A stretch of DNA of 64,000 nt, taken from the NCBI RefSeq assembly GCF_020884795.1, contig NZ_BBZF01000018.1, positions 265,872-329,871 of the forward strand. Direction: 5' to 3'. Below are positions 26,192 through 34,459 of this stretch, piece by piece (within the stretch, counting starts at the first letter, position 1; each line of letters starts with the position of its first letter). The notes beneath the pieces are model-generated. The model was given only the letters and a program-made list of their open reading frames with translations, searched no databases and was not told the origin of the DNA. The stretch comes from Micromonospora okii. GTDB taxonomy: Bacteria; Actinomycetota; Actinomycetes; Mycobacteriales; Micromonosporaceae. Position numbers and translations under genes: made by a program.

Positions 26192-27682
26192 GTGACCGCG
26201 GTCAAAGAGGTGGTCCGGCGACCACTCGGACACTTCGCCGAGCGAAGCATCGCCGGTCTGCTGGCGGTGGCCGGCGCGGGCGTCGCGTTCGGGCTGCTGC
26301 TGATGCTCGTCCGGTTCCGGTTCAGCCCGCTCTACCGCGCCGACCACGGGGCCGCCGAGTGGTTCAACGATCTCGTGGCGCCGCACCACGCCCTGGTCAC
26401 CGTGCTCCAGGCGATCACCGACCTCGGCGGGCGGCCGGTGCTGATCTGGCTGGTCAGCGTCGCCGCGATCGGGCTGCTGATCCGCCGCCAGGCCCGGCTG
26501 GCCGTCTACCTGATCATCACCGGGCTGGGCGGGCTGACCCTCGACCCCTCCCTGAAGGCCCTGGTCGGCCGGCTTCGGCCGGTGGTCGACGTGCCGGTCG
26601 CCAGCGCCCCCGGCAACAGCTTCCCCAGCGGCCACGCCCTCGGCTCGCTCGTCGCCTACGGCGCGCTGCTGCTGGTCTTCCTGCCCGCGATGGCGCCCCG
26701 CTGGCGCAAGCCGGCCATCGCGATCGGCGCGGTGCTGGTGGCGCTGATCGGGCTGACCCGGATCGCCCTGGGCGTGCACTTCGTCTCCGACGTCCTCGGC
26801 GGCTGGCTGCTCGGCGTGGCCTGGCTCGGCGTCACCGCGTACGCCTTCCGGCTCTGGCGGCGCGAGCGCGGCCGGCCGGTGCCGCCGCTGACCGAGGGCC
26901 TGGAGCCCGAGGTGGGGCGCGACATCGCCCCCGCCCCGGCCGAGGAGCACGTGCTGGAGCACCCCCGCTCCGCCGTCGCCGAGCTGCTGGTCGGCTGGGT
27001 GCTGGTCTTCGGCGCCCTGTACGGCTTCGGCATGCTGGTCAGCTACCACGCCAAGGACACCTTCCTCGGCACCCTCGACAGGGAGGTGCCGCGCTGGTTC
27101 GCCGAGCGGCACACCGGGTTCTGGACCGAGGTGAGCTGGTGGTGGAGCAAGTTCGGCGACACCCACGCGATCCTGCTGGTCTCGCTGGTCTTCTGCCCGC
27201 TGGTGCTCGCGGTGTGGCGGCGCTGGCGGCCGGTGCTCTTCGTCGTGCTGGCGATGGTGGGCGAGCTGACCCTCTTCCTCGCCTCCGCCCACGCCGTCGA
27301 CCGGCCCCGTCCGCCGGTGGAGAACCTGGACGGGCAGATGCCCACCTCGTCGTTCCCGTCCGGGCACATCGCCGCCACCATCTGCCTGTGGGCGGCCATC
27401 GCGGTCATCGTGTTCCCGCGCACCGACCGCTGGTGGCGCTGGCTCTTCGTGGCGCTGGCGGTGATCATGCCGGTCGGGGTGGCCACCTCCCGGATGTACC
27501 GGGGGATGCACCACCCCACCGACTTCATGGGCGCGATCCTGCTCGGCGCACTCTGGATCGGCCTGCTCTACTGGGTGGTCCGCCCCAACGCCGACCTGGC
27601 CGAGGGGAACCAGCCGGCGATCTCCGCCGACCAGGTCGACGAGCTGGACGACGAGCTGGCCGAGGCCGGCCGACCCGGCTGA
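26192..27682 (+). CDS. Membrane protein with two PAP2 phosphatase domains in tandem
   Basis: A 496-residue protein in which two complete PAP2 (type 2 phosphatidic acid phosphatase) units are joined. Unit 1 (about 1-225) has KALVGRLRP, NSFPSGHALGS and TRIALGVHFVSDVLGG. Unit 2 (about 270-475) has AVDRPRPPVE, SSFPSGHIAA and SRMYRGMHHPTDFMGA. Each carries the PSGH and SR-x5-H-x3-D active-site motifs; the first motif of unit 2 lacks the usual Lys. Expected activity is dephosphorylation of lipid phosphates on the outer face of the membrane (phosphatidate or undecaprenyl diphosphate). GTG 26192 is chosen for the AAGGGAGG site just upstream. It sits between a lipid kinase/YihY pair and an EEP phosphatase, a lipid-turnover context. 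Confidence 0.92.
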   Translation: MTAVKEVVRRPLGHFAERSIAGLLAVAGAGVAFGLLLMLVRFRFSPLYRADHGAAEWFNDLVAPHHALVTVLQAITDLGGRPVLIWLVSVAAIGLLIRRQARLAVYLIITGLGGLTLDPSLKALVGRLRPVVDVPVASAPGNSFPSGHALGSLVAYGALLLVFLPAMAPRWRKPAIAIGAVLVALIGLTRIALGVHFVSDVLGGWLLGVAWLGVTAYAFRLWRRERGRPVPPLTEGLEPEVGRDIAPAPAEEHVLEHPRSAVAELLVGWVLVFGALYGFGMLVSYHAKDTFLGTLDREVPRWFAERHTGFWTEVSWWWSKFGDTHAILLVSLVFCPLVLAVWRRWRPVLFVVLAMVGELTLFLASAHAVDRPRPPVENLDGQMPTSSFPSGHIAATICLWAAIAVIVFPRTDRWWRWLFVALAVIMPVGVATSRMYRGMHHPTDFMGAILLGALWIGLLYWVVRPNADLAEGNQPAISADQVDELDDELAEAGRPG

Positions 27683-27692
27683 GCGCGCCGCC

Positions 27693-28496
27693 GTGCTGCG
27701 GGTGATGACCTGGAACATCAGGACGGGGGGCCGGGACCGCGCCGGTCCCGGCCGCCTCGACCGGGTCGCCAGGGTCGTCGCCGAGCGGCGGCCGGACCTG
27801 CTGGCCGCCCAGGAGCTGCGTGGCTTCGACTCCGGCGACGTGCTCGCCGGCTTCGCCGCCGAGGTGGGCATGCGGGCGCACCTGGCCCGCTCCCGCTTCG
27901 GGCAGCCGGTCGCCGTGCTGGTCCGCCCGCCGCTGCGGGTCGTCGCGGCCGGTCCGCTCCGCCGCCCGTTCCACCACGCGGCCGTACGGGTCACCGTGGC
28001 CACCGACGCCGGGCCGCTCACCGTCCTCGGCGCGCATCTCGACCCGTACTGCGGGCTGCGGCGGCGCGTCGAGGCGGGCTGGCTGGCCGCCGCCGTCCGC
28101 CGGGCCCCCGGCGAGCTGACGCTGCTGGGCGGGGACCTGAACACCCTCGACCCGGAGACCGACCACGCCGACCGCATCGCCCGGCTGCCGCCCGCGTACC
28201 GGCGTCGGCACCTGCGCCGCGACGGGCGCACGCCGGAGACCCGGGCGGTCGCCCGGCTCGCCGCCGCCGGCCTGGTCGACCTGCACCGCGCGCTCGCCCC
28301 GGGCGATGCGGGCCTGACCGCGCCCACCCGGCACGGCGGCGGGGCGGAGTTCTCCGGGATGCGGCTGGACTACCTCTTCGCGACCCCGGCGCTGGCCCGG
28401 CTCGCGCTCTCCTGCACGGTGCAGCGCGGGGGCGAGACCGAGTACGCCTCCGACCACTACCCGGTGCTCGCCGAGTTCGATCTGCGCCCGGCCTGA
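27693..28496 (+). CDS. Endonuclease/exonuclease/phosphatase family protein
   Basis: A 267-residue EEP-fold hydrolase. VMTWNIRTGG at the N terminus, PDLLAAQELRG with the metal-binding Glu, LGAHLDPYCG, LGGDLNTLDPE with the Asp-x-Asn pair, MRLDYLFATP and SDHYPVLAEF with the catalytic Asp-His at the C terminus are all present. The family includes phospholipid and nucleotide phosphodiesterases and nucleases. No signal peptide is visible. GTG 27693 is 10 bases after the PAP2 stop, so it is probably co-transcribed. The lipid context favours a phosphodiester lipid or head-group substrate, but that is inference. Confidence 0.88.
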   Translation: MLRVMTWNIRTGGRDRAGPGRLDRVARVVAERRPDLLAAQELRGFDSGDVLAGFAAEVGMRAHLARSRFGQPVAVLVRPPLRVVAAGPLRRPFHHAAVRVTVATDAGPLTVLGAHLDPYCGLRRRVEAGWLAAAVRRAPGELTLLGGDLNTLDPETDHADRIARLPPAYRRRHLRRDGRTPETRAVARLAAAGLVDLHRALAPGDAGLTAPTRHGGGAEFSGMRLDYLFATPALARLALSCTVQRGGETEYASDHYPVLAEFDLRPA

Positions 28497-28579
28497 CCGC
28501 GCCCCGGCCTGACCTCAGCCTGACCCCGGCCCCGGCCCGACCGCGCCGCCGGTTGCCGGCTCCGCCTAGGCTCGCCCGC

Positions 28580-29263
28580 GTGAACGCCACGCCCACGCGG
28601 GAGCCGCAGCCGCCCCCGCTGATCACCGTGCTCGCCCGGGGCGTGGCCCTGGTCGTGGTGCTGCCCGTGCGGCTGCTCTGGGAGCTGCTGGTCGGAACCG
28701 CCCGCTGGATCGGCCGCTGGCTGCTCAGCCCGATCGGCCGGGCGCTACGGGCCTGGGTGCTGCGCCCGCTCGCCTGGCTGGCGTACCGGCTGCTCTGGGT
28801 GCCGCTCGCATGGCTGGCCGGGCACCTGCTCTGGCGCCCGCTGGTCTGGGTCTTCCGCACGCTGGTCCGGCCCGTGGCGCGCGTGCTCGTCGACGCGCTC
28901 GACTGGCTGATCCGGCACCTGCTGGTGCCCCTGGTGGAGCTGGTGAAGCGGGCGTTCGGCCCGGCCCTGGCGGCCCTCGGGCGCGGGCTGTGGCGGCTGC
29001 TGCTGCTGGTGGCCGGAGCCCTCCGGTACGCCTGGCGGCTCGCCGGTCGCGTCCTCGGCTTCCTCTACCGGCAGCTGGTGCGCCCGGTCGGCCTGGCCGT
29101 GCGCTGGGTGTGGCGGCACACCGCCGTCCCGGTCGGACGGGCGCTGCGCGCGGCCTGGCGGGCCACCGTCGCCCCGGCGCTGCGCTGGCTGAACGGGTCG
29201 ATCCTGACCCCGATCCGCCAGGCCACCCGCGAGCTCCTGACCGCGCTCGGCCTGCGCCGCTGA
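28580..29263 (+). CDS. Protein of amphipathic 11-residue-like repeats, unknown function
   Basis: I do not recognise a family. The 227-residue product begins at GTG 28580 and, after a short Pro-rich start and one hydrophobic segment, is made of about 14 related units of roughly 11-13 residues. Examples are LRPLAWLAYRLL, WVPLAWLAGHLL, WRPLVWVFRTL, VRPVARVLVDAL, WRLLLLVAGAL and VRPVGLAVRWVW. Each begins with an aromatic or Val, then Arg-Pro, then alternating hydrophobic and Arg residues. There are no acidic clusters and the net charge is very positive. The pattern suggests successive amphipathic helices lying on a membrane, as in apolipoprotein-type repeats. It closes the lipid-related gene run and is followed by a terminator. 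Confidence 0.72.
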   Translation: MNATPTREPQPPPLITVLARGVALVVVLPVRLLWELLVGTARWIGRWLLSPIGRALRAWVLRPLAWLAYRLLWVPLAWLAGHLLWRPLVWVFRTLVRPVARVLVDALDWLIRHLLVPLVELVKRAFGPALAALGRGLWRLLLLVAGALRYAWRLAGRVLGFLYRQLVRPVGLAVRWVWRHTAVPVGRALRAAWRATVAPALRWLNGSILTPIRQATRELLTALGLRR

Positions 29264-29269
29264 ACCACC

Positions 29270-29299
29270 CACCCACCCCTCACAGGTGAGGGGTGGGTG
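29270..29299. terminator. Bidirectional hairpin between convergent genes
   Basis: CACCCACCCCTCAC (29270-29283) is repeated inverted at 29286-29299 with only two bases between, so the real loop opens a pair or two. It lies between the amphipathic-repeat gene and the convergent MerR-PP2C gene. Confidence 0.7.
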
Positions 29300-29309
29300 A
29301 GGGATGGGG

Positions 29310-30392
29310 TCAGGTGGCGACGACGTCGGCGACGACGCAGGCGATGTTGTCGGGGGCGCCGGCGGCGTGGGCCAGCTCGACCAGCCGTGCCACGACCTGC
29401 TCGGGGCCGGTGTCGGCCTCGATCGCGCGGTGCAGTGCCGCCCGGTCGACGACCGACGAGAGCCCGTCGGAGCAGAGCAGGTAGCGGTCCCCCTCGGCGG
29501 CGGTGCGCAGGCCCAGGTCCGCCTCGACGTGCGCACCGCCCGCGCCGAGGGCCCGCACCAGCAGGGCCCGCTGCGGGTGCGCGGCGACCTCGGCCGGGTC
29601 GAGCCGACCCTGGTCGACCAGCGACTGCACGTACGTGTGGTCCCGGGTGAGCGGGGTCAGCTCGCCCCCGCGCAGCAGGTACGCCCGGGTGTCGCCGACG
29701 TGCACCAGCGCCAGCTGGGAGCCGGAGCGCAGCAGCGCGGTCAGGGTGGTGACGGGCTGGTGGTCGGCCACCGCCACCGCCGCCGCGCGCACCGCGCGGT
29801 CGGCCTCGGCGACCGCGCCGGCCAGCAGCGTGAGCAGCTCGGCGGGCGGCACGTCGGTCGCCTCCAGCGGCCGGAGGGCGGCGATGGCGGCGGCGCTCGC
29901 GGCGGCGCCGCCGGGGCCGCGCATCCCGTCGGCGACGGCGAGCAGCCGCTCACCGGCGTACGCGGCGTCCTCGTTGCTGTCCCGCACGGCCCCGGCGTCG
30001 CAGCGGGCCGCGTGGCGGATGCCGAGGGCGGGGGCGGGGGTCGGGTCGGACATGGGAGTGCTCCTTCCGGACAAAGCGTCCACGAGGAGGGTGGCGAGCC
30101 GGCCACGGGCCGCCGTGTCGGCGCTGACCCGTCGCCAGTACGCGTCGACCGCCTCGGCCGCCGCCGAGGGCCGGAGCCCGCAGACGGTGCGGATCTCGGC
30201 CAGTGGCATGCCGATGCGCCGGAGCGCGGCGATCAGCCGGGCCTGTTCCACCTGGTCGGGGGCGTAGAGCCGGTAACCCGACTCCGGGTCGACCGCCGCC
30301 GGGTGCAGCAGCCCCACCTCGTCGTACAGCCGCAACGCCTTCGGCGTCAGGCGGACCGCCCTGGCGAACGCCCCGATGGTCAGCAGCCCCAC
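29310..30392 (-). CDS. MerR-type regulator fused to a PP2C protein phosphatase
   Basis: A 360-residue fusion. Residues 1-75 are a MerR HTH and wing (LLTIGAFARAVRLTPKALRL, then YDEVGLLHP and SGYRLYAPDQV). A helical linker reaches about 115. From about residue 120 there is a complete PP2C phosphatase: DSNEDAAY, LLAVADGMRGPGG, HVGDTRAYLLRGGELT, CSDGLSSVVD and APDNIACVV, with the metal-binding Asp residues in place. It could be a phospho-Ser/Thr phosphatase whose output or localisation is coupled to DNA binding. GTG 30392 is preceded by GAGGAGG at eight bases. An ATG within this site is out of frame. Internal initiation at the methionine that opens the PP2C part (near 30051) could also yield a free phosphatase. 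Confidence 0.88.
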   Translation of the reverse strand: MGLLTIGAFARAVRLTPKALRLYDEVGLLHPAAVDPESGYRLYAPDQVEQARLIAALRRIGMPLAEIRTVCGLRPSAAAEAVDAYWRRVSADTAARGRLATLLVDALSGRSTPMSDPTPAPALGIRHAARCDAGAVRDSNEDAAYAGERLLAVADGMRGPGGAAASAAAIAALRPLEATDVPPAELLTLLAGAVAEADRAVRAAAVAVADHQPVTTLTALLRSGSQLALVHVGDTRAYLLRGGELTPLTRDHTYVQSLVDQGRLDPAEVAAHPQRALLVRALGAGGAHVEADLGLRTAAEGDRYLLCSDGLSSVVDRAALHRAIEADTGPEQVVARLVELAHAAGAPDNIACVVADVVAT

Positions 30393-30492
30393 GTCGACAT
30401 CCTCCTCGCGCCGGTCACGGCGACCGGCACGGACCAGGTTGGGGCCTCCCCGAAGGGCAAGGTCAAGCGCGGAGTTCGTGGACACCACGAGG

Positions 30493-30532
30493 AGGGCCCC
30501 CGGCCATCGACTCGTCGACGGCCGGGGGCCCT
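30493..30532 (-). terminator. Terminator of the amidase gene
   Basis: A 13-bp stem (30493-30505 with 30520-30532; AGGGCCCCCGGCC and its complement) with a 14-base loop, directly after the stop of the secreted amidase on the minus strand. Confidence 0.8.
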
Positions 30533-30551
30533 TTCGCGTCGTGCCGCCGCG

Positions 30552-32102
30552 CTAGACGCGGGTGATGCGGATCGCGTCGGCGATCACGAGGCCGGTGCTG
30601 CCGGACCACCGGCTGACACCCACCTTGTTGGCGTCCCCGGCGGCCAGGGTGAAGTTGCCCAGCGAGCGCCAGCCACCGCCGTTGGCGGTCTGGTTCATGT
30701 GGACCGTCTGGTTGCCGCTGCTGGTGGCCACGATGTACGGCGTGGTGGTGTTGTAGCCGGCGACGGCCGGGTACCAGACCTCCACCCGGTAGGTGGCGGT
30801 GGCCGGGATGTTCACCTTGTACCAGGCGGTGTCGCTGGCCGCGACCGGGTCGGCGAACCGGTAGTCGGCGCCGTAGCGCTGCGCCGAGTACGACGAGGTG
30901 CCCCAGTTGCTGCTCGCGGTGAACCGGCCGGCGGTGGTGTTGTCCACGATGGTCGACCAGGAGGTCGGCGGGGGCGTGGTGGTGCCGGTGACGAGCTGCA
31001 TGTAGTAGGTCCAGTTCCAGTTCGGACCCGGGTCGGTGTGCGTGGCCCCCGGCACCTGGTTGTGCCCGATGATGTTGTTACGGGTCTTCGGGATGCCGTA
31101 CTTGTCGGCCAGGTGCCGGGTCAGCGCCGCCGACGAGCGGTACATCGCGTCGGTGTACCAGGACGCGTTGTTGACGTAGCCCTCGTGCTCGATGCCGATC
31201 GACTGGGTGTTGTAGGTCCAGTTGCCGGCGTGCCAGGCGACGTCCTTGTCCCGCACCATCTGGGTCACCGCGCCGTCGGAGGAGCGGAGCAGGTAGTGCG
31301 CGCTGGTGCCGGCGGCGGCGTTCTGGAACCAGCTGATCGAGCCGGAGTAGCTGCCCTGCATGGTGTGGATGATGATGTAGTTGATCGGGTACGCCGACTC
31401 GCGGCTGGAGACCGTGTAGTTGGCCGAGTTCGCCGGCACCCAGGCCGCCGGGCCGTAGTCGGTGCTCTGGACGCCGTAGTCGGCGCTGCCCAGCGGCGCC
31501 ACGCCGGCGTAGTCGCCGCGTCGGGGCGCGACCGGGCGGGCACCGACACTCACCGTGCCGGTCGCCGTGGCCGCGCTGAAGCCGCTGCCGAGCAGGTCGT
31601 ACACGGTGTCGGCGTAGAGCCGGGCGGTGGCCCGGTCCGACGAGCCGCCGTAGCGGGCGATCACGCCGTACCACTGGTTGACGTCGTCGCGCTGCGCGGC
31701 GGTCAGCCCGGCCTGGTCGGCGTACGAGCGGAGCACCGCCGCCGCGCCGGCCACGTTCGCCGCGTCGCGGGTGCGCAGCTCGGTGCGGTCCAGCCGGGTG
31801 CGGTGCGCGGCCTCGTCGAGGGTCCGCACCTTCGGGTTGCTGGTCAGGTGCATCACGCCGTACCCGCCGGAGGTGCTGGGCTCGCCGTTGTGGCCGTCGA
31901 GCCGGGTCTCCGCGTAGCCGAGCGCGGCGAGCAGGTCGCGCGGCACGTCGGAGCGGGTCGAGGCCCGGTCGAAGGCGGCGGCGAGCGTCTCCGCGCCGTG
32001 CTGCGGCGCGGCCAGGGCCGGCTGGCCGGTCAGGCCGATCGTCAGGATCATGGCGCCGCCGAGCAGTTGGCTCACCCGACGCGAGGGTCTCCGAACAGTC
32101 AC
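30552..32102 (-). CDS. Secreted N-acetylmuramoyl-L-alanine amidase with golvesin-like C-terminal domain
   Basis: A 516-residue predicted exported cell-wall hydrolase. After the signal peptide (RRVSQLLGGAMILTIGLTGQPALA) is a helical region of about 150 residues, then an amidase_2 domain at about 225-375. That domain has zinc-ligand histidines in YIIIHTMQGSY, in TSAHYLLRSSDG..VAWHAGN, and in NNIIGHNQVPGATHTDPGP. A Thr/Pro linker leads to a golvesin-like beta domain (about 390-516, WYKVNIPATATYRVEVWYPA). It would cut the bond between muramic acid and L-Ala in peptidoglycan. GTG 32102 follows GAGGAG at five bases. A plausible promoter with TATGGT at its -10 lies about 60 bases upstream. It may act on the organism's own wall during development or on competitors. 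Confidence 0.93.
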   Translation of the reverse strand: MTVRRPSRRVSQLLGGAMILTIGLTGQPALAAPQHGAETLAAAFDRASTRSDVPRDLLAALGYAETRLDGHNGEPSTSGGYGVMHLTSNPKVRTLDEAAHRTRLDRTELRTRDAANVAGAAAVLRSYADQAGLTAAQRDDVNQWYGVIARYGGSSDRATARLYADTVYDLLGSGFSAATATGTVSVGARPVAPRRGDYAGVAPLGSADYGVQSTDYGPAAWVPANSANYTVSSRESAYPINYIIIHTMQGSYSGSISWFQNAAAGTSAHYLLRSSDGAVTQMVRDKDVAWHAGNWTYNTQSIGIEHEGYVNNASWYTDAMYRSSAALTRHLADKYGIPKTRNNIIGHNQVPGATHTDPGPNWNWTYYMQLVTGTTTPPPTSWSTIVDNTTAGRFTASSNWGTSSYSAQRYGADYRFADPVAASDTAWYKVNIPATATYRVEVWYPAVAGYNTTTPYIVATSSGNQTVHMNQTANGGGWRSLGNFTLAAGDANKVGVSRWSGSTGLVIADAIRITRV

Positions 32103-32278
32103 CGTCACTCCTCGTCGACTGCAAGGGGCGACCGTGATCAAGTCGCCCGGATCGCCGCACCATACAATGCGACATCCGTCTATGTCGAGAGCTTGCACTG
32201 AGCTAGATGACGATGAAGAATTTCTTCACTCGGCGGAAACCTGTGCGACACCGCGCCCGGTTCCGCCTGAGCGGCGGC

Positions 32279-32398
32279 TCAGAGCAGGAGATTGAGCAGG
32301 ATCGTCAGGACGACCGAGGCGACGACCGAGAACAGGATCATCAGGAGGCAGCCGAGGCCGCCGCCGGCCGGCCGGATCTCCGTGTTGCCGATGCGCAC
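32279..32398 (-). CDS. Very small single-span membrane protein (39 aa)
   Basis: A 39-codon gene starting at GTG 32398 with GAAGGTGG about eight bases upstream. The product has a short polar start (VRIGNTEIRPAGGGLG) and one membrane segment, CLLMILFSVVASVVLTILLN, then ends in Leu residues. Similar small proteins with a GGGLGCLLMI-type entry to the membrane occur in other actinomycetes, as far as I recall; none has a known function to my knowledge. It lies just downstream of the alpha/beta hydrolase gene (stop 32427) and may be the last gene of that operon. Confidence 0.7.
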   Translation of the reverse strand: MRIGNTEIRPAGGGLGCLLMILFSVVASVVLTILLNLLL

Positions 32399-32426
32399 GG
32401 GGCACCACCTTCTCAGCGGGGGAGGG

Positions 32427-33269
32427 TCACGACGAGGAGAGCAGGTCGCGCACCTGGGCGGCGACCTGGGCCGGCGCGGTGGTGGCGACGTTGTGCGCGG
32501 CCCCCGGCACCACCGCCGTGCGGGCGCGCGGGACCACGCGGGCGAGCCCGTCCCGCCAGGCGGCCGGGGCCAGCGGGTCGCGGGCGCCGGTGACCACCAG
32601 CGTGGGGGCGGCGACCCGGGCGGCGTCCGCCTCGATCGCGTTGCGCACCGAGTGCGACAGGGTGGCGAGCACGCGCGGGGGCCGGGCGTCCCAGACGTCA
32701 CGGAGCAGGATCGGGGCCTGCCACTTCGCCTCGCGCAGCACGTCGACCAGGAAGCGGCCGACCAGCCCCCGCCGGCTGCGGGCCGCCGGGTCGCTGGTCG
32801 GGCCCGCGAGCACCAGGGCGCGGACCAGGTCGGGCCGGCGGGCCGCCAGCGCGGCGGCCACCTCCGCGCCGAACGAGTGCCCCAGCACGCACGCCGGCGG
32901 CAGCCCGTACGCGGCCAGCCACGCCGCCAGGTGGTCGGCGTGCCGTCCCACGTCGTACGCGCCGGGCGGGTGCTCGCTCAGGCCGAAGCCGGGCAGGTCC
33001 GGCACGTACACCGGATGGGTGGGGGCCAGGGCCAGCGCCAGCGGGGTGAGGTAGCGGTGCGACACGGCGAGCCCGTGCACCAGCACCACGGGCGGCGCGC
33101 CGGTGCCCGGGTCGGCGGCCCGGCGGGTGTGCGTGCGCAGGCCGTCGACCAGCCGCCACTCGCTGGTCAGCCCGGCGGCGGGCCGGGGCGCGGCCAGGGC
33201 GATCCGGCGCTGGGCCGGGGAGAACCCCACCGGGGCGGCCGGGCCCCGGGGCCGGACAGTCGCCGTCAC
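32427..33269 (-). CDS. Alpha/beta hydrolase
   Basis: A 280-residue alpha/beta-hydrolase fold protein. VVLVHGLAVSHRYLTPLA gives the oxyanion-hole HG motif, VLGHSFGAEVAAALA the nucleophile elbow with catalytic Ser, LVVTGARDPL the acid position and PGAAHNVATTAP the catalytic His. There is no signal peptide. Its start, GTG 33269, overlaps the stop of the F420-dependent oxidoreductase (GTGA), so the two form an operon. Possible substrates include esters or lactones made or consumed by that partner; nothing in the sequence defines it further. Confidence 0.9.
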   Translation of the reverse strand: MTATVRPRGPAAPVGFSPAQRRIALAAPRPAAGLTSEWRLVDGLRTHTRRAADPGTGAPPVVLVHGLAVSHRYLTPLALALAPTHPVYVPDLPGFGLSEHPPGAYDVGRHADHLAAWLAAYGLPPACVLGHSFGAEVAAALAARRPDLVRALVLAGPTSDPAARSRRGLVGRFLVDVLREAKWQAPILLRDVWDARPPRVLATLSHSVRNAIEADAARVAAPTLVVTGARDPLAPAAWRDGLARVVPRARTAVVPGAAHNVATTAPAQVAAQVRDLLSSS

Positions 33270-34228
33270 AGCTCGCGCAGCCGGGGGAGCAGCTCCTCCC
33301 GGGCCCAGTCGAGGAACCTCGGCTGGGTGTCGCCGCCGACCTGGACGAGCGCGACGTGGGTGAAGCCCGCGTCGACGAACTTCCTGAACGCCTCGACGTG
33401 CCGGTCGGTGTCCGGACCGCAGGAGATCCCCTCGGCGACGTCCTCCTCGCGGACGAACTGCGTCGCGGCGGCGAACGACTCCGGGCCGGGCAGGTCCGCG
33501 TTCACCTTCCAGCCCAGCCCGAACCAGCGGAACTGGTCGTGCACGATCCTGCGGCACTCCGCCTCGTCCGGGCCGTAGCAGATGGCCACCTGCCCGAAGC
33601 GGGGCCGCCCGCTGCCGCCCGCCTCGTCGTACATGCGGATCAGGTGCGGGTCCGGCTCGGTGGCGACGAGGCCGTCGGCGTGCTCGGCGGCGAGCGTCAC
33701 CGACTGCCGGCCGGACGCGGCCACGGCCATCGGCACGGGCGTGCGCGGCCGGTCCCAGACGTACGCGTCGGGCACGTCGTAGTGGTTGCCCGAGAAGGTC
33801 AGCGTCTCGCCGTTGAGCAGCGGGCGGATGATCTGCAACGCCTCCTCGAACATCTCGTGCCGCTGCTGCACGTGCGGCCAACCGCCGACGACGTGCTCGT
33901 TGAGGTTCTCCCCGGCGCCGAGGCCGAGGGTGAAGCGGCCGTCCGAGAGCACCCCGATCGTGCTGGCCTTCTGCGCCACGACCGCCGGGTGGTACCGGCG
34001 GATCGGGCAGGTCACGAAGGACATCAGCTCCGCCCGGCTGGTGGCGTGGGCGACCGCGCCGAGCACCGACCAGGCGTACGGGGAGTGCCCCTGGGACTCC
34101 AGCCAGGGGTAGTAGTGGTCGGAGATCACCAGGTGGTCGAAGCCGGCCGCCTCGGCGCGCATAGCGTAGTCGACCAGTTCCTTCGGGCCGGCCTGCTCGC
34201 ACATCAGGGTGTAGCCGACGTTGACCAT
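33266..34228 (-). CDS. LLM-class F420-dependent oxidoreductase
   Basis: A 320-residue TIM-barrel protein of the luciferase-like monooxygenase superfamily, in the F420-using G6PD-like branch (TIGR03557-type). Markers are VGYTLMCEQAGPKELVDYA at the N terminus, FDHLVISDHYYPW, RRYHPAVVAQKASTIGVLS, FTLGLGAGENLNEHVVG and HVALVQVGGDTQP. It would pass hydride between coenzyme F420 and an unknown substrate. It is about the family length. It diverges from the GH5 gene and is coupled to the downstream alpha/beta hydrolase. Confidence 0.9.
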   Translation of the reverse strand: MVNVGYTLMCEQAGPKELVDYAMRAEAAGFDHLVISDHYYPWLESQGHSPYAWSVLGAVAHATSRAELMSFVTCPIRRYHPAVVAQKASTIGVLSDGRFTLGLGAGENLNEHVVGGWPHVQQRHEMFEEALQIIRPLLNGETLTFSGNHYDVPDAYVWDRPRTPVPMAVAASGRQSVTLAAEHADGLVATEPDPHLIRMYDEAGGSGRPRFGQVAICYGPDEAECRRIVHDQFRWFGLGWKVNADLPGPESFAAATQFVREEDVAEGISCGPDTDRHVEAFRKFVDAGFTHVALVQVGGDTQPRFLDWAREELLPRLREL

Positions 34229-34459
34229 GCGGTGTCTCCTTCGCTCTCCCGATCGACACCGCATACCCCGACCGGGACCGGCCAACCCTCGCCCCTGCAC
34301 CCACCCGGCGCCGAACACCGTTTGCCCCCGGGTGATCGATCGGCATACGCTGATCCCTGCGCCGGTCGGGAGCCGGACGGCGGCTGACGGGCCAGCCGCC
34401 TCCTGCCGTCACCACCACCGCACCCCCTGGGCACGGGGTGACCCTCCCTGAGGAAGGCC

